The notes under the pieces are model-generated. The model had not been told where the DNA came from, did not search any database, and saw nothing but the letters and a program-made list of their open reading frames with translations. Of a DNA stretch of 7,735 nucleotides, positions 1 through 6,781 are shown in pieces. This DNA comes from an uncultured Elusimicrobia bacterium (GTDB lineage: Bacteria > Elusimicrobiota > Elusimicrobia > Elusimicrobiales > Elusimicrobiaceae), in the NCBI GenBank assembly GCA_945483375.1, contig CALYRQ010000032.1, positions 1 to 7,735 on the forward strand, written 5' to 3'. The number at the start of each line of letters is the position of its first letter. Positions within the stretch are counted from its first letter, which is position 1. A program made the translations under genes and the position numbers.

Positions 1-128
1 GGCACTTCTCACACGACAACATATCCCACTCGCTTCTTTCTTTAATGGAAGTGGACAGCACGGCATACGACAAAAACTTAGATTTCTTTGAGGAATGCCG
101 CATCACTCCGCTGCCCCGCAAAAACTAA
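1..128 (+). CDS. C-terminal end of a phosphoethanolamine-transferase-like (sulfatase-fold) membrane protein, partial
   Basis: Only the last 41 codons are inside the window. The reading frame starts at base 3 and ends with TAA at 126-128; the other two forward frames have stops within this stretch. The peptide contains FSHDNISHSLLSLMEV, then AYDKNLDFFEECR. This resembles the C-terminus of the EptA/CptA/MCR-type lipid A phosphoethanolamine transferases, where an SHDN-x-xHSLLGL segment is followed by a 'Y...LD.F..CR' ending. Those proteins have N-terminal membrane helices and a periplasmic alkaline-phosphatase-like domain. They move phosphoethanolamine from phosphatidylethanolamine to lipid A or core sugar. 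The catalytic Thr and most metal ligands would lie to the left of the window and cannot be checked. Another sulfatase-fold transferase is possible. The family call rests on memory of the tail motif only. Confidence 0.65.
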   Translation, partial: HFSHDNISHSLLSLMEVDSTAYDKNLDFFEECRITPLPRKN

Positions 129-134
129 CCTTTA

Positions 135-166
135 GCCCCGGCCCTAACAAGCCGGGGCGTTTTTTT
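135..166 (+). terminator. Intrinsic terminator of the upstream transferase gene
   Basis: A perfect 8-bp stem, GCCCCGGC (135-142) with GCCGGGGC (151-158), has an 8-nt loop and is followed by a run of seven T (160-166). It begins 7 nt after the stop codon of the partial gene, so it separates that gene from valS. Confidence 0.93.
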
Positions 167-193
167 GCCCTTTATAATTGATAAAATATAGAT
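165..193 (+). promoter_or_regulatory. Candidate sigma-70-type promoter for valS
   Basis: TTGCCC (165-170) and TATAGA (187-192) are 16 bp apart in an AT-rich stretch just after the terminator. They would place a transcription start near 199-201. An exact TATAAT (173-178) also lies here, but its -35 position would fall inside the terminator stem, with no match. Some promoter is needed here because a strong terminator precedes valS; which box is used is uncertain. Confidence 0.35.
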
Positions 194-200
194 AGGTTAC

Positions 201-219
201 GCGTGAAGTCACATCACGC
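201..219 (+). promoter_or_regulatory. Inverted repeat in the valS leader
   Basis: GCGTGA (201-206) and TCACGC (214-219) form a perfect 6-bp inverted repeat around a 7-nt centre. TCAC also occurs inside the centre (209-212), so GTGA has two possible partners. The repeat lies 14 nt before the ribosome binding site and about where transcription would begin. It could be an operator or a small leader hairpin. It is much too small for a T-box leader, and no regulator is identifiable. Confidence 0.35.
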
Positions 220-245
220 AATTTAAAAAACCGAGGAAGAAAAAA

Positions 246-2957
246 ATGTTACCTAAAGCGTATGAACCGCAGGAAGTAGAAAAAAAGCTGGCCGAAAAAT
301 GGCAAAACGCCAAACTTTTCGCCGCCAAAGCCGATAAAACCAAAAAACCTTTTGTCATCGTTATCCCGCCGCCCAACATTACGGGCGCCTTACACATGGG
401 GCACGCCCTCAATGATACGTTACAGGACGTACTCATCCGCTCCCACCGCATGTTTGGCGAAGAAGCATTCTGGGTTCCGGGAACGGACCACGGCGGCATC
501 GCCACGCAGAACGTAATCGAGAAAAAACTCGCCAAAGAAGAACACAAATCCCGCCACGATCTGGGACGCGAAAAATTTATCGAAACCGTCTGGGATTGGT
601 ACAACGAATGCGGAAACGCCATTTTCAACCAGTTCCGCAAAATGGGCTGGAGTTTGGATTTGTCCGACATTCGCTTTACCATGGACGAAAAACGCGCCAA
701 AGCCGTTTACGAATGTTTCCGCCAATGGTGGGAGAAAAAATATATTTACCGCGGCAAACGCTTAATCAACTGGTGCGTGCGCTGTTCCACCGCATTATCC
801 GACATTGAAGTGGAACACGAACAGCACGCGGGCAAACTGTGGCACCTGCGCTATAAAGGGGAGGACGGCTCCGACGGAATCGTCATCGCCACCACGCGCC
901 CCGAAACCATCTACGCCGACGCGGCCATCGCCGTCAACCCCAAAGACGAACGCTATAAAAACATGGTGGGCAAAAAAGTGATTATCCCGCTTGCAAACCG
1001 CGCGATTCCGATTATCGCCGATGAAGCGGTGGAGTTGGAATTTGGCACCGGCGCTTTAAAAATCACCCCGGCACACGACGCAACAGACTACGAAGTCGGC
1101 CAACGCCACAATCTGCCCGTCGTCAGCGTGATTAACGACAAAGGCAAGATGATTAACTGCCCCGAAAAATACCTGGGTATGGACCGCGATTTGTGCCGCA
1201 AAGAAACCGTCAAAGATTTGGACGCGGCGGGACTGCTCGTCAAAGAAGAAAAATACAACAACGCCGTTTCCACCTGCTACCGCTGCCACAACGTCATCGA
1301 GCCGTTTATGAGCGAACAATGGTTCGTGAAAATGGACGAACTGGCCAAGCCGGCCATCGCGGCCGCCGAATCGGGCGAACTGAAATTTCACCCCGAATCG
1401 TGGAAAACGCCGTTTGTAAACTGGCTGAAAAATTTGCAGGACTGGTGTATTTCGCGCCAAATTTGGTGGGGCCACCGTATTCCGGTGTGGTACTGCCGCC
1501 ACTGCAGCGAAAAAGGCTTAACTTTTGCCACCGACAAACAAGGCAACAAACAACTGACGAAAGTGTCTTTTGAGGACGGCGCCAAGCCGATTGTTTCTTT
1601 CGGTAAGCCCGAAAAATGCCCTATCTGCGGCGGACACGACCTCGTACAGGACCCCGACGTGCTGGACACGTGGTTTTCGTCCTCCCTGTGGCCCTTATCC
1701 GTATTCGGCTGGCCGGAACAAACCGACGATTTGAAGTATTTTTATCCCACCTCCACGCTCGTTACCGGGTACGAAATTTTGTACCTGTGGGTGGCGCGCA
1801 TGGTAATGAGCGGCCTGGCGTTTACGGGCAAACTGCCGTTTAAGGACGTGTTTTTAAACGGTATCGTACGCGACAAAACGGGCGCGAAAATGTCCAAATC
1901 CAAAGGCAACGTCATTGATCCTTTGGATATGACCGCCAAATACGGCACCGACGCGGTGAGATTTTCCCTTTTAATGCAGGCGATTCCCGGCAAAGACATT
2001 CCCTACGCCGAAGAAAGCATCACGGGCGCGCGCAACTTCTGCAACAAACTCTATAACGCTTCGCGCTTTATTTTGATGAACATGGAAGGCATTAACGGCC
2101 CGCTCGCCATGCCGGAAAATTTGACTGAACTCGCCGACAAATGGATTGTGGACCGCTACACAAACGCCGTCAAAACGGCGCGCGAAGGCGTGGAAAAATA
2201 CAACCTCGCCCAAACCGCGAACGCTTTGTATCACTTCCTGTGGGGCGACTTCTGCGACTGGTACGTGGAACTGGCCAAACAACGCTTCCAAACGGACGAA
2301 AAAGAAAAAGTAATGGCCCTGTGCGTCAACATTTTGTACGGCACGCTCAAGGCTCTGCACCCGCTGATCCCGTTCGTGACAGAAGAAATCGCCGCGTCCC
2401 TGCGCCCGTATGTGGGAGCGAAAGAGGAGTTCTTGCTTCAACAGGCGTACCCGGAATTCAACCCGGCTTGGTGCGATAAAGAAGCCGTGCGCAAAATGGA
2501 AATCATCCAGGGCGTAACGAAAGAAATCCGCACCATCCGCTCCCAGTTCAACGTGCCGCCCGGCCTTAAAATCTCCGCCGTGCTGACCGCCAAGAACGAA
2601 GAAGAACTGGCCGTCCTCAAAGAATTTGCGGGATACATTAAATTAATGGCCAAGATTGAAAACTTGACGATTGCCGCCAACGCCGAAAAACCCAAACAAA
2701 CGGCCACCGCCGTGTTTGAAAACATCACGGTCTACGTACCGCTGACGGGGCTTATCGACTTTGAAAAAGAGCGCAAACGCTTGGAAAAAGACCTGGCCGC
2801 CGCCAAAGCCAACATCGCCTCGCGCGAAGCGCGCCTGGCGCAGGAAAACTTCATTAAAAACGCGCCTGCCCAGCAAATCCAAAAGACCAAAGACGAACTG
2901 GCCGCCGCCAAACTTGCGCTCGCGCAGGTGACGGCTTCGCTGGAGGATTTGAACTAA
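246..2957 (+). CDS. valS: Valyl-tRNA synthetase
   Basis: This cytoplasmic class I enzyme charges tRNA-Val with valine using ATP and removes mischarged threonine. The 903-residue length is normal for the family. The HIGH motif is HMGH (residues 50-53, after PPPNITGAL) and the KMSKS motif is exact (548-552). The CP1 editing domain shows TTRPET (216-221) and HDATDYEVG (277-285), which includes the conserved editing Asp. Cys pairs 177/180 with 344/347, and 417/420 with 458/461, look like the two zinc sites known in bacterial ValRS. QDWCISRQIWWGHRIPVWY is a family signature. A tRNA-binding anticodon domain follows, and residues from about 836 to the end form the charged C-terminal coiled coil typical of ValRS. 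GAGGA (233-237) lies 8 nt before the ATG. The TAA shares one base with the ATG of the next gene, so the two are probably cotranscribed and translationally coupled. Confidence 0.98.
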   Translation: MLPKAYEPQEVEKKLAEKWQNAKLFAAKADKTKKPFVIVIPPPNITGALHMGHALNDTLQDVLIRSHRMFGEEAFWVPGTDHGGIATQNVIEKKLAKEEHKSRHDLGREKFIETVWDWYNECGNAIFNQFRKMGWSLDLSDIRFTMDEKRAKAVYECFRQWWEKKYIYRGKRLINWCVRCSTALSDIEVEHEQHAGKLWHLRYKGEDGSDGIVIATTRPETIYADAAIAVNPKDERYKNMVGKKVIIPLANRAIPIIADEAVELEFGTGALKITPAHDATDYEVGQRHNLPVVSVINDKGKMINCPEKYLGMDRDLCRKETVKDLDAAGLLVKEEKYNNAVSTCYRCHNVIEPFMSEQWFVKMDELAKPAIAAAESGELKFHPESWKTPFVNWLKNLQDWCISRQIWWGHRIPVWYCRHCSEKGLTFATDKQGNKQLTKVSFEDGAKPIVSFGKPEKCPICGGHDLVQDPDVLDTWFSSSLWPLSVFGWPEQTDDLKYFYPTSTLVTGYEILYLWVARMVMSGLAFTGKLPFKDVFLNGIVRDKTGAKMSKSKGNVIDPLDMTAKYGTDAVRFSLLMQAIPGKDIPYAEESITGARNFCNKLYNASRFILMNMEGINGPLAMPENLTELADKWIVDRYTNAVKTAREGVEKYNLAQTANALYHFLWGDFCDWYVELAKQRFQTDEKEKVMALCVNILYGTLKALHPLIPFVTEEIAASLRPYVGAKEEFLLQQAYPEFNPAWCDKEAVRKMEIIQGVTKEIRTIRSQFNVPPGLKISAVLTAKNEEELAVLKEFAGYIKLMAKIENLTIAANAEKPKQTATAVFENITVYVPLTGLIDFEKERKRLEKDLAAAKANIASREARLAQENFIKNAPAQQIQKTKDELAAAKLALAQVTASLEDLN
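2942..2946 (+). promoter_or_regulatory. Ribosome binding site of pepT inside valS
   Basis: GGAGG lies within the last codons of valS, 10 nt before ATG 2957. It fixes the start that includes the signal peptide; no comparable site precedes the internal Met codon at 3029. Confidence 0.75.
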
Positions 2958-4318
2958 TGAACAAAATCGCCAAAACGGCCGTTTTAGCCGCTCTTGCGCT
3001 GTGCCCGGTTTCGGGCGCGGCGCAGGGAATGGATTGGAAATCCGTCACCCGTTACGACAAAGCCTCCGCCAAAAAACAGCTGACGGACCGCTTCGTCAAA
3101 TACGTAACGTTTGACACGCAATCAAGCGACCAAACCTCCGCCGTGCCCAGCACGCCAGGGCAGAAAAAGTTTGCCAAAGAACTCGCTAAAGAACTCAAAA
3201 AGAACGGGTCCAAAAACGTAAAAACGGACCAATACGGTATCGTTACGGCGGAAATCCCGTCCAATTCGGACAAAAATCCGCCCGTTATCGCGTTTTTGGC
3301 GCACATGGACACCGCGCTTGAAGCGTCCGGCAAAAACGTCAAGCCCCAGGTGCACAAGAACTACCAGGGCGGCGAGATTATCATCAACGCCGAAAAAAAT
3401 CGAGTGATTAACCCCGGCAACTCGTCCCAGTTGGCCCGCGCCAAAGGGCACGACATTATCACCGCGTCCGGCGACACGCTGTTAGGCGCGGACGATAAAA
3501 CGGGCGTAGCCGTTATTATGACGCTGGTACAATACCTCTACGACCACCCGGAAATGAAACACGGTACGGTTAAAATCGCGTTCACGCCGGACGAAGAAAC
3601 CGGCATGGGCGTGGAAAAATTTGACGTGGCCTCCTTCGGCGCCGATTATGCCTACACGATAGACGGCATGGACCTCGGGCAGTTAACGGACGAAACGTTC
3701 AACGCCAAAGCGTTCACCGCCGTATTTAACGGCAACCGCGCCGTTCACCCCGGAATTGCCATGAACTCCCCGTTTGCCGACAACGTGCTCATGGCGTCAG
3801 ACTTCCACACGTTACTCCCCCGCCACCGCCGGCCAGAAACCACCTCGGACCGCCGCGGATTCATCTTGGTCGACAGCGTGCAAACGCAGGGAGACCGCAC
3901 GGAAGTAAAAGGCATTATCCGCGCGTTCTCGGATGAAGAAACGCAGGAACTGGTAAACGAAGTCACCCGCGCGTTTAACACCGTTAAAAGCATTCACAAC
4001 AAAGGGAAAAATTTTTCGCTCACGTTTACGGACCAGTATAAAAATATGAAGTCCGTCTTGCCGGAGCAAGTGGTTACGCTGGCGGAAGCGGCCATGCGGC
4101 AGGAAGACGTCACCCCCGTACGCACCGCGGCGCGCGGCGGGACGGACGGTTCCCAACTGTCCTTTATGGGTCTGCCAACGCCGGATTTATTTGCCGGGCA
4201 GTACAACATCCACAGCCCGCTGGAATATGCGGACGCGGACGTAATGGAAGCCTCCCTGCGCACGGCCCTGCGGCTCGTTTCGCTGTGGGGAACGCAAACC
4301 GCGCCCGAACGGCAATAA
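2957..4318 (+). CDS. pepT: Exported peptidase T (tripeptide aminopeptidase, M20B)
   Basis: Peptidase T is a two-zinc aminopeptidase that removes the N-terminal residue from tripeptides. The 453-residue protein aligns along its length with E. coli PepT (408 residues). By comparison with it, the metal and catalytic residues are all present: H116 and D118 in AHMDTA, D179 in LLGADDKTG, E213/E214 in FTPDEETG, D236 in YTIDG and H419 in YNIHSP. RGGTDGSQLSFMGLP (393-407) is also intact. The extra length is mostly at the N-terminus, where residues 1-22 are a Sec signal peptide: two Lys, a hydrophobic AVLAALALCPV core and a small-residue SGAA cleavage region. Family members are normally cytosolic, so export is unusual. 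GGAGG (2942-2946) lies 10 nt before the ATG and supports this start over the internal Met25. The valS stop overlaps the start codon. A terminator follows. Confidence 0.92.
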   Translation: MNKIAKTAVLAALALCPVSGAAQGMDWKSVTRYDKASAKKQLTDRFVKYVTFDTQSSDQTSAVPSTPGQKKFAKELAKELKKNGSKNVKTDQYGIVTAEIPSNSDKNPPVIAFLAHMDTALEASGKNVKPQVHKNYQGGEIIINAEKNRVINPGNSSQLARAKGHDIITASGDTLLGADDKTGVAVIMTLVQYLYDHPEMKHGTVKIAFTPDEETGMGVEKFDVASFGADYAYTIDGMDLGQLTDETFNAKAFTAVFNGNRAVHPGIAMNSPFADNVLMASDFHTLLPRHRRPETTSDRRGFILVDSVQTQGDRTEVKGIIRAFSDEETQELVNEVTRAFNTVKSIHNKGKNFSLTFTDQYKNMKSVLPEQVVTLAEAAMRQEDVTPVRTAARGGTDGSQLSFMGLPTPDLFAGQYNIHSPLEYADADVMEASLRTALRLVSLWGTQTAPERQ

Positions 4319-4333
4319 CAAAAAACTCTTTGC

Positions 4334-4362
4334 AAAAAGCCCGCTTTCCGGCGGGCTTTTTT
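4334..4362 (+). terminator. Intrinsic terminator of the valS-pepT unit
   Basis: GCCCGC (4339-4344) pairs with GCGGGC (4351-4356) around TTTCCG. The stem is extended by five A-T pairs (4334-4338 with 4357-4361), and six T follow the GC stem. It starts 15 nt after the pepT stop. Confidence 0.93.
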
Positions 4363-4384
4363 ATGCCCGCCAACGCCAAAAACG

Positions 4385-4415
4385 GGGCCTAAAAAAGGAA
4401 TAGGTCTTTTGGCCC
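4385..4415. repeat. Imperfect palindrome next to the candidate promoter
   Basis: GGGCC-T-AAAA (4385-4394) pairs with TTTTGGCCC (4407-4415), with one bulged base and a 12-nt centre. It lies immediately upstream of the candidate -35 box, where an operator could sit. No T run follows, so it is not a terminator. The role is unknown. Confidence 0.3.
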
Positions 4416-4445
4416 TTGCAGACCCCGGCATGAGATTATTAGAAT
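4416..4445 (+). promoter_or_regulatory. Candidate promoter of the second peptidase gene and rdgB
   Basis: TTGCAG (4416-4421) and TAGAAT (4440-4445) are separated by 18 bp and precede the ATG by about 33 nt. The -10 box matches five of six consensus bases and the -35 box only three. A second AT-rich box, TATAAA (4455-4460), has no -35 partner. A promoter is expected because a strong terminator lies just upstream. Confidence 0.4.
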
Positions 4446-4478
4446 AAAATAACTTATAAATATCTTTGGAGGATATCA

Positions 4479-5876
4479 ATGAAAGGGACTCATTTTATCG
4501 CCGTATTAGCCGTTGCGGCTTTAGGCCTCAGCAACCTAAATGCGTATGCCTCTTCTTCCACGCTCACTAACCAAGTAACACGCAAAGTTGCGCATGCCTC
4601 GCTCGCCAAGCAGGACAGCTACCGTCAAGTTTTGCTGGAACGCTTCTTAAAATACACCACTTACGACAGCCAAAGCAGCGAAAAAAAACAAATTACGGAC
4701 GTTCAAATCGAAACCGCCAAAAAGTTATTCGCCGAAATTCAGTCTTTCGGTCTGAACGTAACGCTGTCGGACCATTATTATATTTATGTGGAAATTCCGT
4801 CCAACGTCAAAGGGAATGTGCCCACCCTGGGATTCAGTTGCCACTACGACGTAACGCCCGACAACCCGGCCACCGGCATTAAGGCCCGCCTAATTGAAAA
4901 ATACGACGGCCAGCCGATTGCGCTGGAAAACGGACAGGTAATCGATCCGGCCAAAGACAACGGGTCTTATCTGCCCACCCAAATCGGCAAAACGATTGTA
5001 ACGTCCGACGGCACCACCATTCTGTCTGCCGACGATAAAGCCGGCGTTTCCATCATCATGACCATGCTGCAAACCCTGGCGCAAAACCCGGGCAAAAAAC
5101 ACGGCAAAATCCAGGTTGTCATCGCGCCGAACGAAGACGTGGGCCGCGCCGCCGAATTTATTGAAGAAACCCCTTACAACCCCGACATCGCCTTCGACTT
5201 TGACGGCGGCGTAGACGGAGAAGTAGTCGTCGGCAATTTCAACGCCGAACAAGTGCTCGTGACCGTAAAAGGCCATCCCGGTCACCAGTCCCACGCGGCT
5301 GAAAACGGCTATCTTAACGCGTGGTTCCCCGCCTGCGTGCTGGGCGCCGGCCTCTGCCCTGTTACGACGGGCGGAAAGCCGTTGCCGTTGCCCAACAAAA
5401 GCGTAGGCAAACAGGGTTACGTGGAACTGCACCACATTGATTATCCCGCCAATACGCCCAGCGTAGCGGTGATGGACTTCCGCCTCCGCGGCTTCAACCA
5501 GGCCGAGCTGGACCAATGGAAAGAAGATTTACATAGAATAATTCCCTCCGTGGAAGAAACCTACGGAGTTGAAATTTCCACCGAAGTACGCCGCAACTAC
5601 GGCAACGTGGGCGAAGCCATCCACCCCGAAGCGATGAACATCACCCGCCGCGCGTTTGCCGCCGCCGGAGTAACGCCGGACTTTAAGGAAGAACGCGCCG
5701 GAACCACGGCGTCCATGTTCCTTATTAAGTTGGGCAAAGGCGCTTTCACCATCTTCACGGGCCAAAACAATCCGCATGCGTTTACCGAATGGCTCAGCGA
5801 AGACGATATGTATAAATCTTACCGCGTATCGCTTAACCTGATTGACGAAGTCGTACGCATGAAAAGCACCAAATAA
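4479..5876 (+). CDS. Exported peptidase T-like metallopeptidase (M20B), diverged paralogue
   Basis: This 465-residue protein is related to the upstream pepT product and to PepT in general (RFLKYTTYDSQSS, then LSADDKAGVSIIMT). GGAGG (4468-4472) lies 6 nt before the ATG. Residues 1-24 are a clear signal peptide ending AYA before SSS, so the enzyme is predicted to be exported. Likely metal and catalytic residues remain: H122 and D124 in CHYDV, D185 in SADDKAG, E219 in PNED, D242 in FDFDGG and H433 in NNPHAF. Two changes stand out against PepT: PDEE is now PNED (D220 replaces the second Glu), and the C-terminal RGGTDG signature is RAGTTA (406-411). The protein is therefore probably still a metal-dependent aminopeptidase, but perhaps with another substrate. 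The strict tripeptidase name is not justified. rdgB follows after 4 nt. Confidence 0.88.
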   Translation: MKGTHFIAVLAVAALGLSNLNAYASSSTLTNQVTRKVAHASLAKQDSYRQVLLERFLKYTTYDSQSSEKKQITDVQIETAKKLFAEIQSFGLNVTLSDHYYIYVEIPSNVKGNVPTLGFSCHYDVTPDNPATGIKARLIEKYDGQPIALENGQVIDPAKDNGSYLPTQIGKTIVTSDGTTILSADDKAGVSIIMTMLQTLAQNPGKKHGKIQVVIAPNEDVGRAAEFIEETPYNPDIAFDFDGGVDGEVVVGNFNAEQVLVTVKGHPGHQSHAAENGYLNAWFPACVLGAGLCPVTTGGKPLPLPNKSVGKQGYVELHHIDYPANTPSVAVMDFRLRGFNQAELDQWKEDLHRIIPSVEETYGVEISTEVRRNYGNVGEAIHPEAMNITRRAFAAAGVTPDFKEERAGTTASMFLIKLGKGAFTIFTGQNNPHAFTEWLSEDDMYKSYRVSLNLIDEVVRMKSTK

Positions 5877-5880
5877 AAAC

Positions 5881-6495
5881 ATGAAGATTTTAGTCGCTAC
5901 GGGCAACCCGCATAAATTTAAAGAGCTGGTACACATTTTGCCCGCCACCTTAAAAAACGGGACCCAGGTAAAATACCTGAGCCTAGCAGATTTTGACAAC
6001 CTCGAGTTGCCGCCCGAAACCGGCAACTCGCTGGAAGCCAACGCCGAACAAAAAGCCGTATTTGCCGCCCGTGCGACGGGGCTTCCCGCCCTGTCGGACG
6101 ATACGGGGCTGGAAGTGGACGCGCTCCACGGCCAACCCGGCGTCTATACGGCCCGTTACGCCGGCGAACACGCCGACGCGGACGACAACAACCGCAAGTT
6201 GCTGGCCGAACTGGACGGCACGCTCCTGCCCGAACGTACGGCGCGTTTCCGCACGATTGCCTGTTTGGCTATGCCGCATGGCAGCGTGCAGACGTTTGAA
6301 GGCAAGTTGGAAGGATTCATCGGTTTTGGCTACCGCGGCGACAACGGTTTTGGATATGACCCGCTGTTTTTGGTGGGAAACACCAAAAAAACGTTGGCGG
6401 AAATGACGGAAATGGAAAAGAACAAAATCAGCCACCGCGCACAGGCGTTTACCAAGATAGCCGAACACTTAATGCTTTTAAAAGAAAGGAAATAA
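5881..6495 (+). CDS. rdgB: dITP/XTP pyrophosphatase (RdgB/HAM1 family)
   Basis: This cytosolic house-cleaning enzyme hydrolyses non-canonical purine triphosphates (dITP, ITP, XTP) to monophosphate and pyrophosphate, keeping hypoxanthine and xanthine out of DNA and RNA. The 204 residues match the family (E. coli RdgB has 197). The N-terminal substrate-binding motif is VATGNPHKFKEL (5-16). The metal-binding and catalytic segment is SDDTGLEVDALHG (72-84). GDNGFGYDPLF (153-163) and KNKISHRAQAF (180-190) complete the purine-binding signature. The start is the only sensible one, since the family motif begins at residue 3. No Shine-Dalgarno sequence precedes it. Only 4 nt separate it from the peptidase stop, so translation probably depends on coupling with that gene. 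A terminator follows. Confidence 0.96.
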   Translation: MKILVATGNPHKFKELVHILPATLKNGTQVKYLSLADFDNLELPPETGNSLEANAEQKAVFAARATGLPALSDDTGLEVDALHGQPGVYTARYAGEHADADDNNRKLLAELDGTLLPERTARFRTIACLAMPHGSVQTFEGKLEGFIGFGYRGDNGFGYDPLFLVGNTKKTLAEMTEMEKNKISHRAQAFTKIAEHLMLLKERK

Positions 6496-6519
6496 GCCTC
6501 TGGGCAAATATAGGAAACT

Positions 6520-6547
6520 CCCCCGCTTGACGGCGGGGGTTCTTTTT
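6520..6547 (+). terminator. Intrinsic terminator of rdgB
   Basis: A perfect 7-bp stem, CCCCCGC (6520-6526) with GCGGGGG (6533-6539), has a TTGACG loop and is followed by TTCTTTTT. It begins 24 nt after the rdgB stop. The complement has no T run, so it acts only on the + strand. Confidence 0.92.
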
Positions 6548-6601
6548 GTTTTGAAATCTCTGCTTCACTTGATTTTGGCCCTCACGAACGGACAACTAAA
6601 A

Positions 6602-6619
6602 CGCCGTTTTCTTGCGGCG
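6602..6619. repeat. Hairpin 1 of the cluster
   Basis: CGCCG (6602-6606) pairs with CGGCG (6615-6619) around an 8-nt loop, TTTTCTTG. It has the shortest stem of the group and could be chance. Confidence 0.4.
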
Positions 6620-6633
6620 GGATTTGCATTCAT

Positions 6634-6653
6634 CCCCGGGCTGAAGCCCGGGG
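6634..6653. repeat. Hairpin 2, 8-bp stem with TGAA loop
   Basis: CCCCGGGC (6634-6641) and GCCCGGGG (6646-6653) pair perfectly around TGAA. CCCGGGG is repeated once more at 6665-6671, so a second, competing pairing with the left arm is possible. Confidence 0.75.
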
Positions 6654-6674
6654 TGTTTGTAATACCCGGGGAAA

Positions 6675-6694
6675 CCATAGGCGGGAGCCTATGG
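6675..6694. repeat. Hairpin 3, 8-bp stem with GGGA loop
   Basis: CCATAGGC (6675-6682) and GCCTATGG (6687-6694) pair perfectly around the GNRA-type loop GGGA. Length and outline are the same as hairpin 2, with three changed base pairs in the middle of the stem. Confidence 0.75.
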
Positions 6695-6706
6695 AGGAGA
6701 GGAAAC

Positions 6707-6749
6707 GCCGCGCTAAAAATCGTAGATTTTTCCTTGTAGTTGGCGCGGC
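6707..6749. repeat. Hairpin 4, two nested stems
   Basis: An outer 7-bp stem, GCCGCGC (6707-6713) with GCGCGGC (6743-6749), encloses an inner 7-bp hairpin, AAAAATC (6715-6721) with GATTTTT (6725-6731), whose loop is GTA. Eleven unpaired bases follow the inner stem on the 3' side. Two nested perfect stems in 43 nt suggest a real fold. Confidence 0.65.
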
Positions 6750-6768
6750 CAAACAGCCTGGCTGTTTG
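6750..6768. repeat. Hairpin 5, 8-bp stem with CTG loop
   Basis: CAAACAGC (6750-6757) pairs perfectly with GCTGTTTG (6761-6768). It abuts hairpin 4 directly, so the two could stack. Confidence 0.65.
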
Positions 6769-6781
6769 AAACTCGCAAAGC

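Noticed and set aside
173..178. Exact TATAAT as the valS -10 box
   Set aside because: The matching -35 position falls in the terminator stem with no similarity to TTGACA, so it was not preferred.
167..245. T-box leader controlling valS
   Set aside because: The leader is under 80 nt and lacks the specifier stem, the T-box sequence and a terminator/antiterminator pair.
2957..3030. Lipoprotein signal in the pepT N-terminus (LALC)
   Set aside because: The residue before Cys16 is Leu rather than Gly, Ala or Ser, and a standard cleavage region (SGAA) follows, so a type I signal peptide fits better.
4890..5516. 208-codon open frame antisense to the second peptidase gene
   Set aside because: It is a shadow of a well-supported gene on the other strand. 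The Val/Gly/Phe-rich composition is what the complement of this codon usage gives.
6527..6739. 70-codon open frame on the + strand
   Set aside because: It starts within the rdgB terminator loop, runs through several hairpin arms, has no ribosome binding site and resembles no known protein.
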